DNA of 10,705 nt from Bacteriovoracaceae bacterium (GTDB lineage: Bacteria > Bdellovibrionota > Bacteriovoracia > Bacteriovoracales > Bacteriovoracaceae): contig CANEVK010000065.1 in NCBI GenBank assembly GCA_947442115.1, positions 1 to 10,705 of the forward strand, written 5' to 3'. The first letter of the stretch is position 1, and each line of letters starts with the position of its first letter. Shown here one piece after another: positions 1 to 7,600 of this stretch. The notes under the pieces were generated by a model that saw nothing but the letters and a program-made list of their open reading frames with translations, was not told the origin of the DNA and made no database searches. The position numbers were made by a program, and so were the translations under genes.

Positions 1-427
1 ATAAACCTGATGCGATAGACTTTGTGTTTACTTCTTCTACTTTCTCAATTTTATCACATTTACTAATCGCGTATTTAAGACAGCTGTCTTTGGACCAGGT
101 ACGAAGCTTAGCTGTTAAGCTGCCCCAGTAAACATCATCTTCAGAGTAGTTATCACCAGGGCGAAGTCCTACTTCGGAGGGAATAAAATTTTGTTTTATG
201 AGAACACTTAGGGCCTTGTCTTTTTTGCACTTAAACTCACAAGCAACGGTGGTTGCTAACTGATTATCAATTACGGGAGTCATAACTCCATTATTTCCTA
301 GTTCTCCATCAATATGATTGCAGTGCGGGTGCGACTTTGCATTGGCAAGATTATTTTGCAACAAGAGCGTGGCCATATTCGCTTGGGCTTGAAGTGAGAG
401 AACAACAACCGATAGGATCAATTTCAT
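1..427 (-). CDS. Unknown exported protein, N-terminal part (cut by left edge)
   Basis: An open frame reads leftward from ATG at 427-425 to the window edge without a stop, giving 142 codons of an incomplete protein. The first ~17 residues (MKLILSVVVLSLQAQA, then N) form a typical Sec signal peptide with an AQA cleavage site, so the product is exported. The mature part has five cysteines (residues 36, 63, 67, 116, 124), including a C-x3-C pair in ACEFKCKKDK and a C-x7-C pair in SCLKYAISKC, which could form disulfides in the periplasm. I do not recognise a family. No good Shine-Dalgarno sequence precedes the ATG, but the start is fixed by the signal peptide. The other exported Cys-rich proteins of this window have a similar style, but no direct link is visible. 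That it is a real gene is fairly sure; its function is unknown. Confidence 0.75.
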   Translation of the reverse strand, partial: MKLILSVVVLSLQAQANMATLLLQNNLANAKSHPHCNHIDGELGNNGVMTPVIDNQLATTVACEFKCKKDKALSVLIKQNFIPSEVGLRPGDNYSEDDVYWGSLTAKLRTWSKDSCLKYAISKCDKIEKVEEVNTKSIASGL

Positions 428-465
428 GGTGGTATTTTAGCACAACTTTTAAGTTCTTTGTATCG

Positions 466-858
466 CTATTGGCGAATTACCTTAAACGGTTCACGATTTT
501 TAATGTTTAAATCAATATCTATGCTTTCCCATTTCCCACGAAACCAAAACATCCCACCGATTGTACCTCTTAACCACTGCCGCCAACTCTTCCAAAAATC
601 TCGTTTCAAATGATTAAATAAAAAGATCCGGTGAATTTCAATCAAGTCGATTCAAAATTTTTCCCAGAATCAAAAGAGAGGTTTTTTTTGGGCCAAGGGG
701 AAGAATATTGGGCCAATAGTGTTCCATAGAGAACCTGATAAGAACTAGATGGCAAACGAGTGGCGGGAGTCATGATTAGAAAATTGATTTTTATTTTCCT
801 TAAAATTTTTTCTTAAAACCTCTGCAACCTTTGGAGAAAGAAATTGTCTGTTATTTTT
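466..858 (-). pseudogene. Possible decayed gene remnant (three short frames)
   Basis: Three minus-strand frames abut or overlap. One is open from 858 to 745 and has no start codon; it contains QFLSPKVAEVLRKNFKENK. The second runs from ATG at 773 to TGA at 642 (43 aa). The third runs from TTG at 645 to TAG at 466 (59 aa), is tryptophan-rich and contains FWKSWRQWLRG. The second and third overlap as TTGA, and the first and third share the same reading phase. This could be one old gene broken by stop codons and frameshifts, or a coupled pair of tiny genes. I recognise no family, and in AT-rich DNA such frames also arise by chance, so this is a weak call. Confidence 0.22.
688..716. repeat. Pair of TTGGGCCAA near-palindromes, 20 bp apart
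   Basis: The nine bases TTGGGCCAA occur at 688-696 and again at 708-716. Each copy is itself symmetric (TTGG, centre, CCAA), and the two are spaced by 20 bp, close to two helical turns. The geometry is that of a dimer- or tetramer-binding operator, but the site also lies inside one of the relic minus-strand frames, so it may be only coding relic. Confidence 0.4.
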
Positions 859-900
859 TTACTTTTTCAGGTTTTGAGGATAATTTTGACTTATACTGAC

Positions 901-969
901 TTGCAAAGGCCATGGAATTCAGTTTCCTTCATTGAAGGTGAGGGCCTGATTAAAGAAGTTGTTTTGCAA
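901..969. repeat. Nested inverted repeat
   Basis: Three nested complementary pairs are visible: TTGCAA (901-906) with TTGCAA (964-969), AGGCC (907-911) with GGCCT (943-947), and CCTTCA (926-931) with TGAAGG (933-938). The innermost pair is separated by one base, so it acts as a palindromic site or as a hairpin with fewer pairs and a 3-nt loop. No promoter or T-tract beside it makes it clearly an RNA gene or terminator. Confidence 0.3.
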
Positions 970-1172
970 TGATAGTTTTCATCTTACAAAAGAAAATGAG
1001 GTGGTAATGTTGAATCCCCTCAAACTATTAGGGTAAATACTGCCCATCACTCTGAATTTATGATATTAAGCAATTAGTAGAGGCAAAAAAAGCTCATATT
1101 GGTCTATTTTCAAGATCATCTTTCCACTAAAAATACCGATTAGATTCACTCTAGAGAAATTCTTCTCGATTT

Positions 1173-1178
1173 AAGGAG
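1173..1178 (+). promoter_or_regulatory. Ribosome binding site of the small charged protein gene
   Basis: AAGGAG lies 7 nt before ATG 1186. It strongly supports translation of this small ORF, which might otherwise be dismissed because of its low-complexity sequence. Confidence 0.75.
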
Positions 1179-1185
1179 ATACTTC

Positions 1186-1419
1186 ATGAAATTCCTGCAC
1201 GTCTTTGCCATTTTAGTCTCACTAACCCTGAATCCAGTTTTCGCCCAGGAAGATGAAGGAATTGAAGGAGACTCTGGTGGGGATGAGCAATCCCAGGTCA
1301 AAGGAGATAGGAAGGAAAAGCATGAGGCGAGGCACGAAAAAAGAGAAGATCGTCGTGAAGAGCGGCGTAAGAAACATAAAGAAAAACGCAAAGAAAAAAG
1401 AAAAAAGAAAAAAACGTAA
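1186..1419 (+). CDS. Small exported protein with highly charged C-terminus
   Basis: This 77-residue protein starts with a clear signal peptide ending in NPVFA (residues 1-20). An acidic Gly/Ser linker follows (QEDEGIEGDSGGDEQ, ~21-35), then a tail from residue 41 to the end that is almost only Lys, Arg, Glu, Asp and His: 35 of 37 residues, with 13 Lys, 9 Arg and 10 acidic. The mixed E/K/R pattern suggests a single stable alpha-helix, turning purely basic at the end (RKKKKT). A strong ribosome binding site precedes it and a strong hairpin follows, so it is probably a one-gene transcription unit. No family is recognised. An exported basic tail could bind lipopolysaccharide, peptidoglycan or nucleic acid, but that is inference. 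The purine-rich coding strand also gives an overlapping minus-strand frame (1146-1466), which I take as a shadow. Confidence 0.75.
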   Translation: MKFLHVFAILVSLTLNPVFAQEDEGIEGDSGGDEQSQVKGDRKEKHEARHEKREDRREERRKKHKEKRKEKRKKKKT

Positions 1420-1437
1420 GGGATAAATAGTCCCTTA
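1417..1437 (+). repeat. Short hairpin over the stop codon
   Basis: TAAGGGA (1417-1423) and TCCCTTA (1431-1437) are perfect complements around a 7-nt loop. The stop codon TAA of the upstream gene is the first triplet. The right arm overlaps the base of the larger hairpin at 1435-1475 by three bases, so the two compete slightly at their junction. Confidence 0.5.
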
Positions 1438-1475
1438 GAAGGAACGGGTCCCCTCTGGGGGCCCATTCCTTCTAA
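1435..1475 (+). terminator. Strong hairpin, probable intrinsic terminator
   Basis: A stem of about 19 pairs is formed by 1435-1453 and 1457-1475 with a 3-nt loop (TCT). It has one C-A mismatch (1445/1465) and one T-G wobble (1449/1461). The following bases (ATTCTTTCGCATTTC) are T-rich but not a clean T-run. It most likely ends the transcript of the small charged protein. The stem is nearly symmetric, but no minus-strand gene points into it. Confidence 0.6.
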
Positions 1476-1525
1476 TTCTTTCGCATTTCATTAATCACAA
1501 GTCTAATTCTTAAGAAATATCAAAG

Positions 1526-1559
1526 TTGACACTAACTTGAGAGTTTGAAAGTGTATAAG
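1526..1559 (+). promoter_or_regulatory. Candidate promoter of the outer-membrane barrel gene
   Basis: A perfect TTGACA lies at 1526-1531 and TATAAG at 1554-1559, about 25 bases before ATG 1585. The 22-nt spacer is longer than the usual 16-18 for a housekeeping sigma factor, so the two boxes may not work together. A promoter is expected here because the preceding gene ends in a terminator. Confidence 0.35.
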
Positions 1560-1584
1560 AACTTTTTCACAAATCAGGAGATTC

Positions 1585-2232
1585 ATGAAAAAGATCTATG
1601 TTTTTGTGCTAACAACTTCAATTCCATTTTTTGCTGCAGCTGATGAGAATGCACCAAAGCAGATCATTTCAATCGGTACCAATGGGCTTGGTTGGAGTGC
1701 AGTTGGTAATGTATTTGAGTGGGACAAAAATAAAAGCTCCGAGATTAAAGATCAAAATACAGGCAACGGTGCGATAGCCTTGAATTATAATTATGTCTTC
1801 AAAAATCAAATGATGGTTGGGGCAAATATTTTTTATGAAAGTGATAAATCTGAAACGAAATTGGCCAGTGGAGATAAAATAACTGATGATTCAATGACAT
1901 CAACTTTCAGTGTTTCCGTTGGATACAACTTCGATGAAGATATTATCAATTCATGGTGGTTAAAAGGTTTTATTGGAAGTGGTGGCATTAAAACAGAAAC
2001 AAAGGACACAACGGCCAATCCAGAGAAAACGAAATCCGATATTGGATTAAATTTTGTCGCCCTTGAAGGTGGTAAAAGAATCAGTTTGGATTCTTGGGGG
2101 CCAAAGAATTTTTCTTACTCACCATCGATCGCAGTGGCTTCAACCACATTTGATGAGGATGCAGACGACGTCGGTCTTGAATCATCAGTGAGTGTGACTC
2201 TGAATATCTTGAAGTTTGACATTGCTTTCTAG
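1585..2232 (+). CDS. Small outer-membrane beta-barrel protein
   Basis: The 215-residue protein has a signal peptide (MKKIYVFVLTTSIPFFAAA, cleaved near residue 19). Alternating hydrophobic/polar stretches then resemble beta-strands, such as GAIALNYNYVFKNQMMVGANIFYES and FSVSVGYNFDED. They end in a final strand with a terminal Phe (LNILKFDIAF), the recognition signature for the BAM outer-membrane assembly machinery. Size and strand pattern fit an 8-stranded barrel of the OmpW/OmpX/OmpA-N-terminal kind, but I cannot name the family. CAGGAG at 1575-1580 gives a good ribosome binding site 4 nt before the ATG. No clear terminator follows in the 138-nt gap to the carbonic anhydrase gene. Role: a surface or porin-like protein, inferred from architecture only. 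Confidence 0.8.
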   Translation: MKKIYVFVLTTSIPFFAAADENAPKQIISIGTNGLGWSAVGNVFEWDKNKSSEIKDQNTGNGAIALNYNYVFKNQMMVGANIFYESDKSETKLASGDKITDDSMTSTFSVSVGYNFDEDIINSWWLKGFIGSGGIKTETKDTTANPEKTKSDIGLNFVALEGGKRISLDSWGPKNFSYSPSIAVASTTFDEDADDVGLESSVSVTLNILKFDIAF

Positions 2233-2284
2233 TCCTCTCCATCATCATTCACATAAATCGAATCATCCGTTGAATATTATCAAT

Positions 2285-2313
2285 TTGATCTAATTTCGAT
2301 TCTGGGGCATGAT
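2285..2313 (+). promoter_or_regulatory. Weak candidate promoter for the carbonic anhydrase operon
   Basis: TTGATC (2285-2290) and CATGAT (2308-2313) are separated by 17 nt. Each matches four of six consensus positions, and the pair sits about 60 nt ahead of the start codon. It is a plausible but weak vegetative promoter; nothing better is seen in the gap. Confidence 0.25.
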
Positions 2314-2370
2314 ACCTCGATGAGTCATTCAATGGAATAAAGCTCTAACAATATTTAATAAGGTGAAAAC

Positions 2371-2991
2371 ATGAGAACGCTTACGAAAGAAATGCAAAAC
2401 CAGATTACGCCGGCTTCTGCAGTTAAACTATTGAAAGATGGAAATCAGCGCTTCGTAAACAACTTAAAAATGAACCGAAACCTTCTCCAGCAGGTCAACG
2501 AAACCTCTGAATCTCAACACCCCTTTGCTGTCATTGTTAGCTGTATGGATTCAAGAACATCAGCAGAGCTCATTTTTGACCAAGGCCTCGGTGATGTGTT
2601 CAGTATTAGAATTGCAGGTAACGTCGTAAACGAAGATATTCTAGGATCAGCTGAGTTTGGATGCAAAGTTGTAGGTGCCAAAGTTATAGTCGTCCTTGGT
2701 CATACAGGTTGCGGTGCCATTAAAGGTGCTATTGCAAACGTTGACTTAGGCCACTTACATTTTATTACCCATAAAGTTCAGCGCTGTATCCCGGCCCTCA
2801 AAACAAAATATCCAAATGCCTCTGAAAACGACATGTGCTCTCATGTGACAAAAGAAAATATTCTTTTAGGTGTATCGGATCTGAAGTCACGCTCTTCCAT
2901 CTTAGAAGATATGGAATACAAGGGTGAAATCAAGATTGTGGGTGCCCTTTATGACATCTCTACTGGTGTTGTTGAATTCCTCGATTCATAA
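2371..2991 (+). CDS. Beta-class carbonic anhydrase
   Basis: This cytoplasmic zinc enzyme interconverts CO2 and bicarbonate. All hallmark residues are visible in the 206-residue protein: Cys58, Asp60 and Arg62 in SCMDSR, and His111 and Cys114 in LGHTGCGA. Cys58, His111 and Cys114 are the expected zinc ligands, and Asp60/Arg62 the catalytic dyad. The segment FSIRIAGNVV (77-86), which follows the first zinc motif in the family, is also present. Length is normal for a bacterial enzyme and there is no signal peptide. TAAGGTG at 2359-2365 is the ribosome binding site. The DUF1275 gene follows after 14 nt, so the two are probably co-transcribed. This is the surest functional call in the window; the physiological role (bicarbonate supply for carboxylases or pH balance) is inference. 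Confidence 0.97.
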   Translation: MRTLTKEMQNQITPASAVKLLKDGNQRFVNNLKMNRNLLQQVNETSESQHPFAVIVSCMDSRTSAELIFDQGLGDVFSIRIAGNVVNEDILGSAEFGCKVVGAKVIVVLGHTGCGAIKGAIANVDLGHLHFITHKVQRCIPALKTKYPNASENDMCSHVTKENILLGVSDLKSRSSILEDMEYKGEIKIVGALYDISTGVVEFLDS

Positions 2992-3005
2992 ATAAGGGAG
3001 TCTCT

Positions 3006-3776
3006 ATGATACATTGTGATAATGTAGCAGATGTTTACAAGAAAGATAAAATGCTCTTGTGGCTTCTTTCTGCTTTTAAAGCAGGATTCATAAACTCCGC
3101 AGGTTTTCTTATCACGGGTAAGTTTGTTTCCCATGTCACAGGTTTCGGAACCCAGGCCGGAATTGCCATGGGCCACAGTGACTACTTATTTGGTGCTGAA
3201 CTTATCCTTGTGCCTGCGTTTTTTATTTTAGGCGGAGTTGTCACTTCTCTTGTTCTTGAAACTGGGGCGAGAAAAAATAATCGTCCTTCATACTATCTGG
3301 TACAAGGTTTTATTACGACACTTATTGCAGTTGTCATTTTAATTGGTGAAAGTGGACTCGTATCAACGACTGAACAATTTGATGTGGATAATCGTTATCA
3401 ATTTATGGAATTTGCTGTCATTGCCTTGCTCTGCTTTATTTGTGGACTAAAAAACAGTCTTGTCACTTGGACCACTTTCGGAAAAATTCGCGTAACGCAT
3501 TTAACAGGACTTTCAACTGATATTGGGCTTCACCTTGTTGCTACCTTATTTCCAAAATATAAGAATGTTAGATTAAAAGAGTCTCGGGATATAAATATCC
3601 ATCGTATTTTTACGCTTTGTTTCTTTTCAATTGGTGCCTTCATTTCAGCACTTGTTTTTCCTTACATGGGATTTAAAGCTTTTTACATCGCTCTCGGGAT
3701 CTCAATGTTCATGACTATTTTGAGTTTTTATATAAGAAAAACAGAGGTCATTTCAGGCAGTAAGGCCCACGGATAA
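3006..3776 (+). CDS. DUF1275 (YoaK-like) integral membrane protein
   Basis: The 256-residue protein has about six hydrophobic segments, near residues 17-37, 62-85, 98-115, 132-148, 200-220 and 222-243. It shows both conserved DUF1275 motifs. The first is GFINSAGFLITGKFVSHVTG (27-46), matching the family pattern G..DA.GFL..G.FVSH.TG. The second lies at 147-174 and includes GLKNSLVTW and THLTGLSTDIG, matching the family's G.qN and THmTG.tTD. AAGGGAG at 2994-3000 gives a strong ribosome binding site 5 nt before the ATG. The gene starts 14 nt after the carbonic anhydrase stop, so a shared transcript is very likely. Family members are inner-membrane proteins of unproven function, some proposed to be transporters. 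Pairing with a carbonic anhydrase hints at CO2/bicarbonate handling, but that is inference. Confidence 0.9.
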   Translation: MIHCDNVADVYKKDKMLLWLLSAFKAGFINSAGFLITGKFVSHVTGFGTQAGIAMGHSDYLFGAELILVPAFFILGGVVTSLVLETGARKNNRPSYYLVQGFITTLIAVVILIGESGLVSTTEQFDVDNRYQFMEFAVIALLCFICGLKNSLVTWTTFGKIRVTHLTGLSTDIGLHLVATLFPKYKNVRLKESRDINIHRIFTLCFFSIGAFISALVFPYMGFKAFYIALGISMFMTILSFYIRKTEVISGSKAHG

Positions 3777-3793
3777 AAGGGCGAGTTTAGCTG

Positions 3794-3799
3794 TATAAT
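3794..3799 (+). promoter_or_regulatory. Perfect -10 box (TATAAT) ahead of the DUF2490 gene
   Basis: TATAAT with TG directly before it sits in the 94-nt gap between the DUF1275 and DUF2490 genes. No TTGACA-like box is found at the right distance upstream, so it would have to work as an upstream-activated or extended -10 type. It suggests that the DUF2490 gene can be transcribed separately from the carbonic anhydrase unit. Confidence 0.35.
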
Positions 3800-3870
3800 C
3801 ATCTTACAAAAAATAAATGGGTCTTTCATTTTTTCAAGTTCCGGTTTGGAGCTAAAGGTTAGGCTAAAAT

Positions 3871-4626
3871 ATGGTTATGAGATTTATCCCCCTCAGCTTT
3901 CTCTTGACCCTTTTAGTAACATTACTGAGTTTTTCTCCAGAAGCTTATACTCAGGATGAGACTGACCACACGGCCTGGAGCTGGCTCAGAGTTGATGGTC
4001 ACCTTGATGATCTCAGTTCCCAAGAATCCATACAATCAAAATTTCCCTACAGCATTGAATGGCATTATCGCCTTAAAAATGATGCCCAAGATTTTTCTCA
4101 ATTCATCCTTAGGCCTATGTTGGGTTATAACCTAGATGAACAAAAGACCCTTTGGGTAGGTTATGCCCTTATCACCCAAGAGCGCCAGGGTGAGATTGTT
4201 AATGAACAACGTCTCTTTCAGATGATCACGTTCAAAGGAAAAATTTCTGATTCACCTGTGGTCTACCTCGCTTCCACAAGACTCGAAGAAAGAGTTTTAG
4301 AAAACTATGATGAACTCAACCTCAGACTAAGACAGAGTTTAAGAATCGCTATCCCGCTGATGGAAAATAAGAATTTCAAATTGTCCCTTATCTTCCAAGA
4401 TGAAGTCTTTTTAAGACTTAACCAAACTGAGTGGGCCGGAGCAAGAGGTTATGATCAAAATCGCCTGTATATCGGGCTCGAACACCAAACCAAAATTGGA
4501 AATACACCTGTAGCCTTCAATGCAGGCTACATGAATCTGCACACTCCGACCAAGACAACTCATATGATCAATGTTGGAGTGAGAATTAATATCAATAATA
4601 AAAAGAAACCGCGAAAACTTAATTAG
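3871..4626 (+). CDS. DUF2490 family exported protein
   Basis: The 251-residue protein has a hydrophobic signal peptide (residues 1-27, cleaved around EAYTQ). It then shows the DUF2490 pattern in order: AWSWLRVDG near the mature N-terminus, FILRPMLGYNL (78-88), LWVGYALITQ (94-103), NEQRLFQM (111-118), STRLEERVLE (135-144), LRLRQSLRIAIPL (151-163), FQDEVFLRLN (175-184) and YDQNRLYIGLEH (194-205). The alternating strands fit an outer-membrane barrel-like protein, whose biological role is not established. The C-terminal tail is basic (KKKPRKLN) rather than ending in an aromatic residue, which is unusual for a BAM substrate. ATG 3877 (MRF) is an alternative start; the ribosome binding site is weak for both (AAAGG at 3854-3858 or AGG at 3861-3863). 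The stop lies 6 nt from the stop of the convergent gene. Confidence 0.85.
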   Translation: MVMRFIPLSFLLTLLVTLLSFSPEAYTQDETDHTAWSWLRVDGHLDDLSSQESIQSKFPYSIEWHYRLKNDAQDFSQFILRPMLGYNLDEQKTLWVGYALITQERQGEIVNEQRLFQMITFKGKISDSPVVYLASTRLEERVLENYDELNLRLRQSLRIAIPLMENKNFKLSLIFQDEVFLRLNQTEWAGARGYDQNRLYIGLEHQTKIGNTPVAFNAGYMNLHTPTKTTHMINVGVRININNKKKPRKLN

Positions 4627-4632
4627 ATGTTA

Positions 4633-7600
4633 TTAGTCAGAATTCAGTAAATTACAAAAAGTGACATCTTCAGCGGATTTTTTCGATCCAACTTCTAAGG
4701 CCGTTTGTTGGCAAAGAGTACTCTTATAAGGTGCAAACTTTTCTTCTGGTAACCCGAAGCAAACTTGACCTCTTTGATTACAAAGAGAGAGATTTCCTAA
4801 ACCAGATGATATCTCTTTACAATAAGTCGCGATTTTATCAATGGCCGCATTATCAGTCAGAACGTCTGGGAAAACAAACTCACCTTTCTCATCTTTAGTA
4901 CTATTTAAAAATTCGATTAAAGAGCAATTATCCGCCGGTTTTGTTTCCGCCGTTTCAACTTTACTTAAATCACCCTGGGCCTCGCCAGTTCCAACCGAGT
5001 GGGCCTGAGGTATAATGGGAGAAAAAATGCAATAATTAGAATCGAGATACTCCCCTTCAAGTTTAAGTTTCGCTAAAACATTTTTTGAATTGTATGACTT
5101 ATAAGGCACCTTGGTTTTTGTCTTAGCGTCTGCCGGAGCTTTTGGATCATCCACATAAGTGAATTCTGAATGGAAGTCTAAACGAGCGGCTTTTTCATTG
5201 AGAAATTTCTCAAACTTTTCCGCCAAATCAAGGTTAAATTCCATACTCTTTTTTGAAAGTTCTTTTTCTGTTTCCTGGTAAAGCTTATCGACAAAATCAT
5301 TCTTTACACAATCACAGCCACTGCAGTTTGGAATCACATAGACACTCGGATGTTTGACTTTAATCATGGTCAAAGGCGCCATGGATTTATCATTGGTCTT
5401 CATGACCTCTGAAGCCTTGCTATAGATATTGTCATACTCATCAAAGGGAGCATCTGCTGAAGTTAGATTTTCATAGCCAGTTCTGGGAGTCACTCGAGAA
5501 AGATAAGTGAAGGAAGTATTTTTTTGATCATTTTTAAAAACAACCCCCGTCTTACAGGCGGTATGAAAAAAACCTCTAATCTCTGCTTTGTTAGAATTCT
5601 CGGTGGTCGTGAGTGATTTTACATTGAAGAAAATATCTGAGACGAGTAGCCTGCCATGAATAGGATAAAGTGAGAGATCCTTATAAGTATTGTAGTGCTG
5701 CTTCAGGGCCCATAAATTTCCCATGCGCGTGGTGAAGACGTTGTAGATCGAGGTTGTTCCCCCTTGTTTTGAAACTTGGACCGTGTGATTGGTGAGGTTT
5801 TGCTCATCCAGATCTGATTTAACAAGGAAAGGCGAATCCTCATCCACTCTGAATTCTTGATTCCATTTATTAGATTCGACTAAAAGTTTTATTTGGGCAT
5901 TTAATTCTTTCGCTATAGTTCGGGCACTCGCACTGGGGATGATGGAATTAACAAAGGCAAGTTCTTGAGGTTCAAGGGTATCGAAATACTGATTAAAAAG
6001 TTTAGCAGCGGAGGTAGTCGCATTGGCCAGTAGAGACATCTGGTTAGTCGTCGAAGTTGAAGAAGAGGGCTTAATGAAGGAACTGTAAAGAGAATCGAGC
6101 GTTAAAAATGCTTTCTTTTGAGCAAAATCGAGTTGTTCCTGTTCGGCCGGATCTATCGCCAGTGCACTTTCTTGGCAAAGATCAAGTTGTGTCGCCGGAG
6201 TTAATTTTAAAAAGTCATAGGAGACAGTTTCTGCAATATAGTTTCTAACTTCCTTACAACCTTCTTTTAACACGTTTTGTTTGCTCTTATATTTTTCTGC
6301 TAAAATTTCTTCGCAATCAAGGAGTACTTTATGGACAAGCACTTTACCGACACTCGGAGGTCCAAGCATCACGGTGATAGGCTTCATGGAGTTGAGTTTT
6401 TTGATTCGACCATGGTTTATGTCAATGACTTTTGCTCCTTTTTTACAAGGATCATCCCGGAGGTCAAGACCAGTCCAAAAAAAGAGTCTTGACCAATGAA
6501 GGTAGGCTTCGCTTTCGGTGAAAGTCATCCCTGTAGAATGGTAAAGATATTTTTTAAAAAAATCGATTTCCTGAGATCTTAAATTGGTAACGTCTGCTTG
6601 AAACTTTTTCTGAGCAGCCTTTCTTTCTTTCTTATTAGTATCCAGGATGCTGTAGCGTTCAACTACATCCTCTTTATCAAAATTTGTCGTAATGGGGTCT
6701 TTAGCATCGGCTTCTCCCTCTTTCCCTCGACTCATGAGCTGAATAGTTGTACCAGAACTTGAGGCCATATTAAGTCTATCAACGGCCTGGCGCAGGGGAT
6801 GCCCAGATGTATTTAAATATGAGAGAGCATCTTTAACAAAAGAGGCATGGTTAAGCGCAAGGTAGCGAGGATAATGATCGAGTTTAAGCGATGACATAGG
6901 CGCCGGTATGGCCTTTTTAGCTTTTTCACCCGCTTCTACTTCTCTTAATTCAGGAACATTCATGGTGAGACGTGCCCCTCTACGATAAGTACAATAGCCT
7001 CGACAAAAAGCATCTCCTGTTGAAATCGATGGAGAATCATAACCAATGATCTTTTTTTCTTTAATGTCCTCAGTTGCAAATTGATTTCCAAAAATAAGAT
7101 CCATCAGAGTATTGGCCCTTCTTTCGGCCAGATATATATTTCGAACCGGATTAATGATGTCGATAAAACCTTTACCCACCGGAAAGCGATCTTTTTGATT
7201 TTCCGGTTTGGCCAGCTCTTGCTGGAATTGAGATTGTTTAAAAACGCGAGTTAAACCTTGGTCAGAGAGATGAGTTCTATCACCGGCGGTAAAAAATTTC
7301 TCTTGGATATTGGCATCATAACCAGAAACAATATTTCTCACTCCGTCAGCATAACCGACGGCTTCCATGCTGATCCCTTCAACCTTTTTGGTCTTTTTTA
7401 TATCTTTAAGGCGGGCGAGAAGTTTTTTTACAATTTTGACAAAGACCCCGGAAGAATTTTGGGCATCTTGAACTGATTTTTTTGTTTTAATGTCTGTTGT
7501 CGTAGCAGGCACAGTCCCCTTATGGTTCATTCCATTTGGGACATCTTGCTTGATCTCACCTTTTGGTTCCACATAGGACTTATCAGAACCCAACTTAAAG

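Larger units (their letters stand above)
428..1185. other. Gene-poor stretch with relic reading frames and inverted repeats
   Basis: About 760 bases carry no convincing intact gene on either strand. The left half (466-858) holds three short minus-strand frames that look like decayed coding sequence, listed separately. Two TTGGGCCAA copies lie at 688-696 and 708-716. A nested inverted repeat spans 901-969. The last ~40 bases form the 5' leader of the gene at 1186, with a small GAGAA/TTCTC hairpin at 1154-1167 just ahead of its ribosome binding site. I see no transposase, tRNA or clear terminator here. Confidence 0.6.

Noticed and set aside
434..439. TAAAAT (minus strand) as -10 box of the left-edge gene
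   Set aside because: It lies only 7 nt from the start codon and has no -35 partner, so the transcript would lack any leader.
1007..1036. Nine-codon frame MLNPLKLLG with an AGGTGG box before it, as a leader peptide
   Set aside because: It is too short and has no run of regulatory codons, no attenuator hairpin after it and no biosynthetic gene downstream.
1146..1466. Minus-strand 106-codon frame across the small charged protein gene
   Set aside because: It is the complement of a purine-rich coding strand (producing Ser/Phe/Leu runs), begins inside the terminator hairpin and has no ribosome binding site. The plus-strand gene has a signal peptide and RBS.
3764..3785. GCCC/GGGC pair after the DUF1275 gene as terminator
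   Set aside because: The stem has only four base pairs and no T-tract follows.
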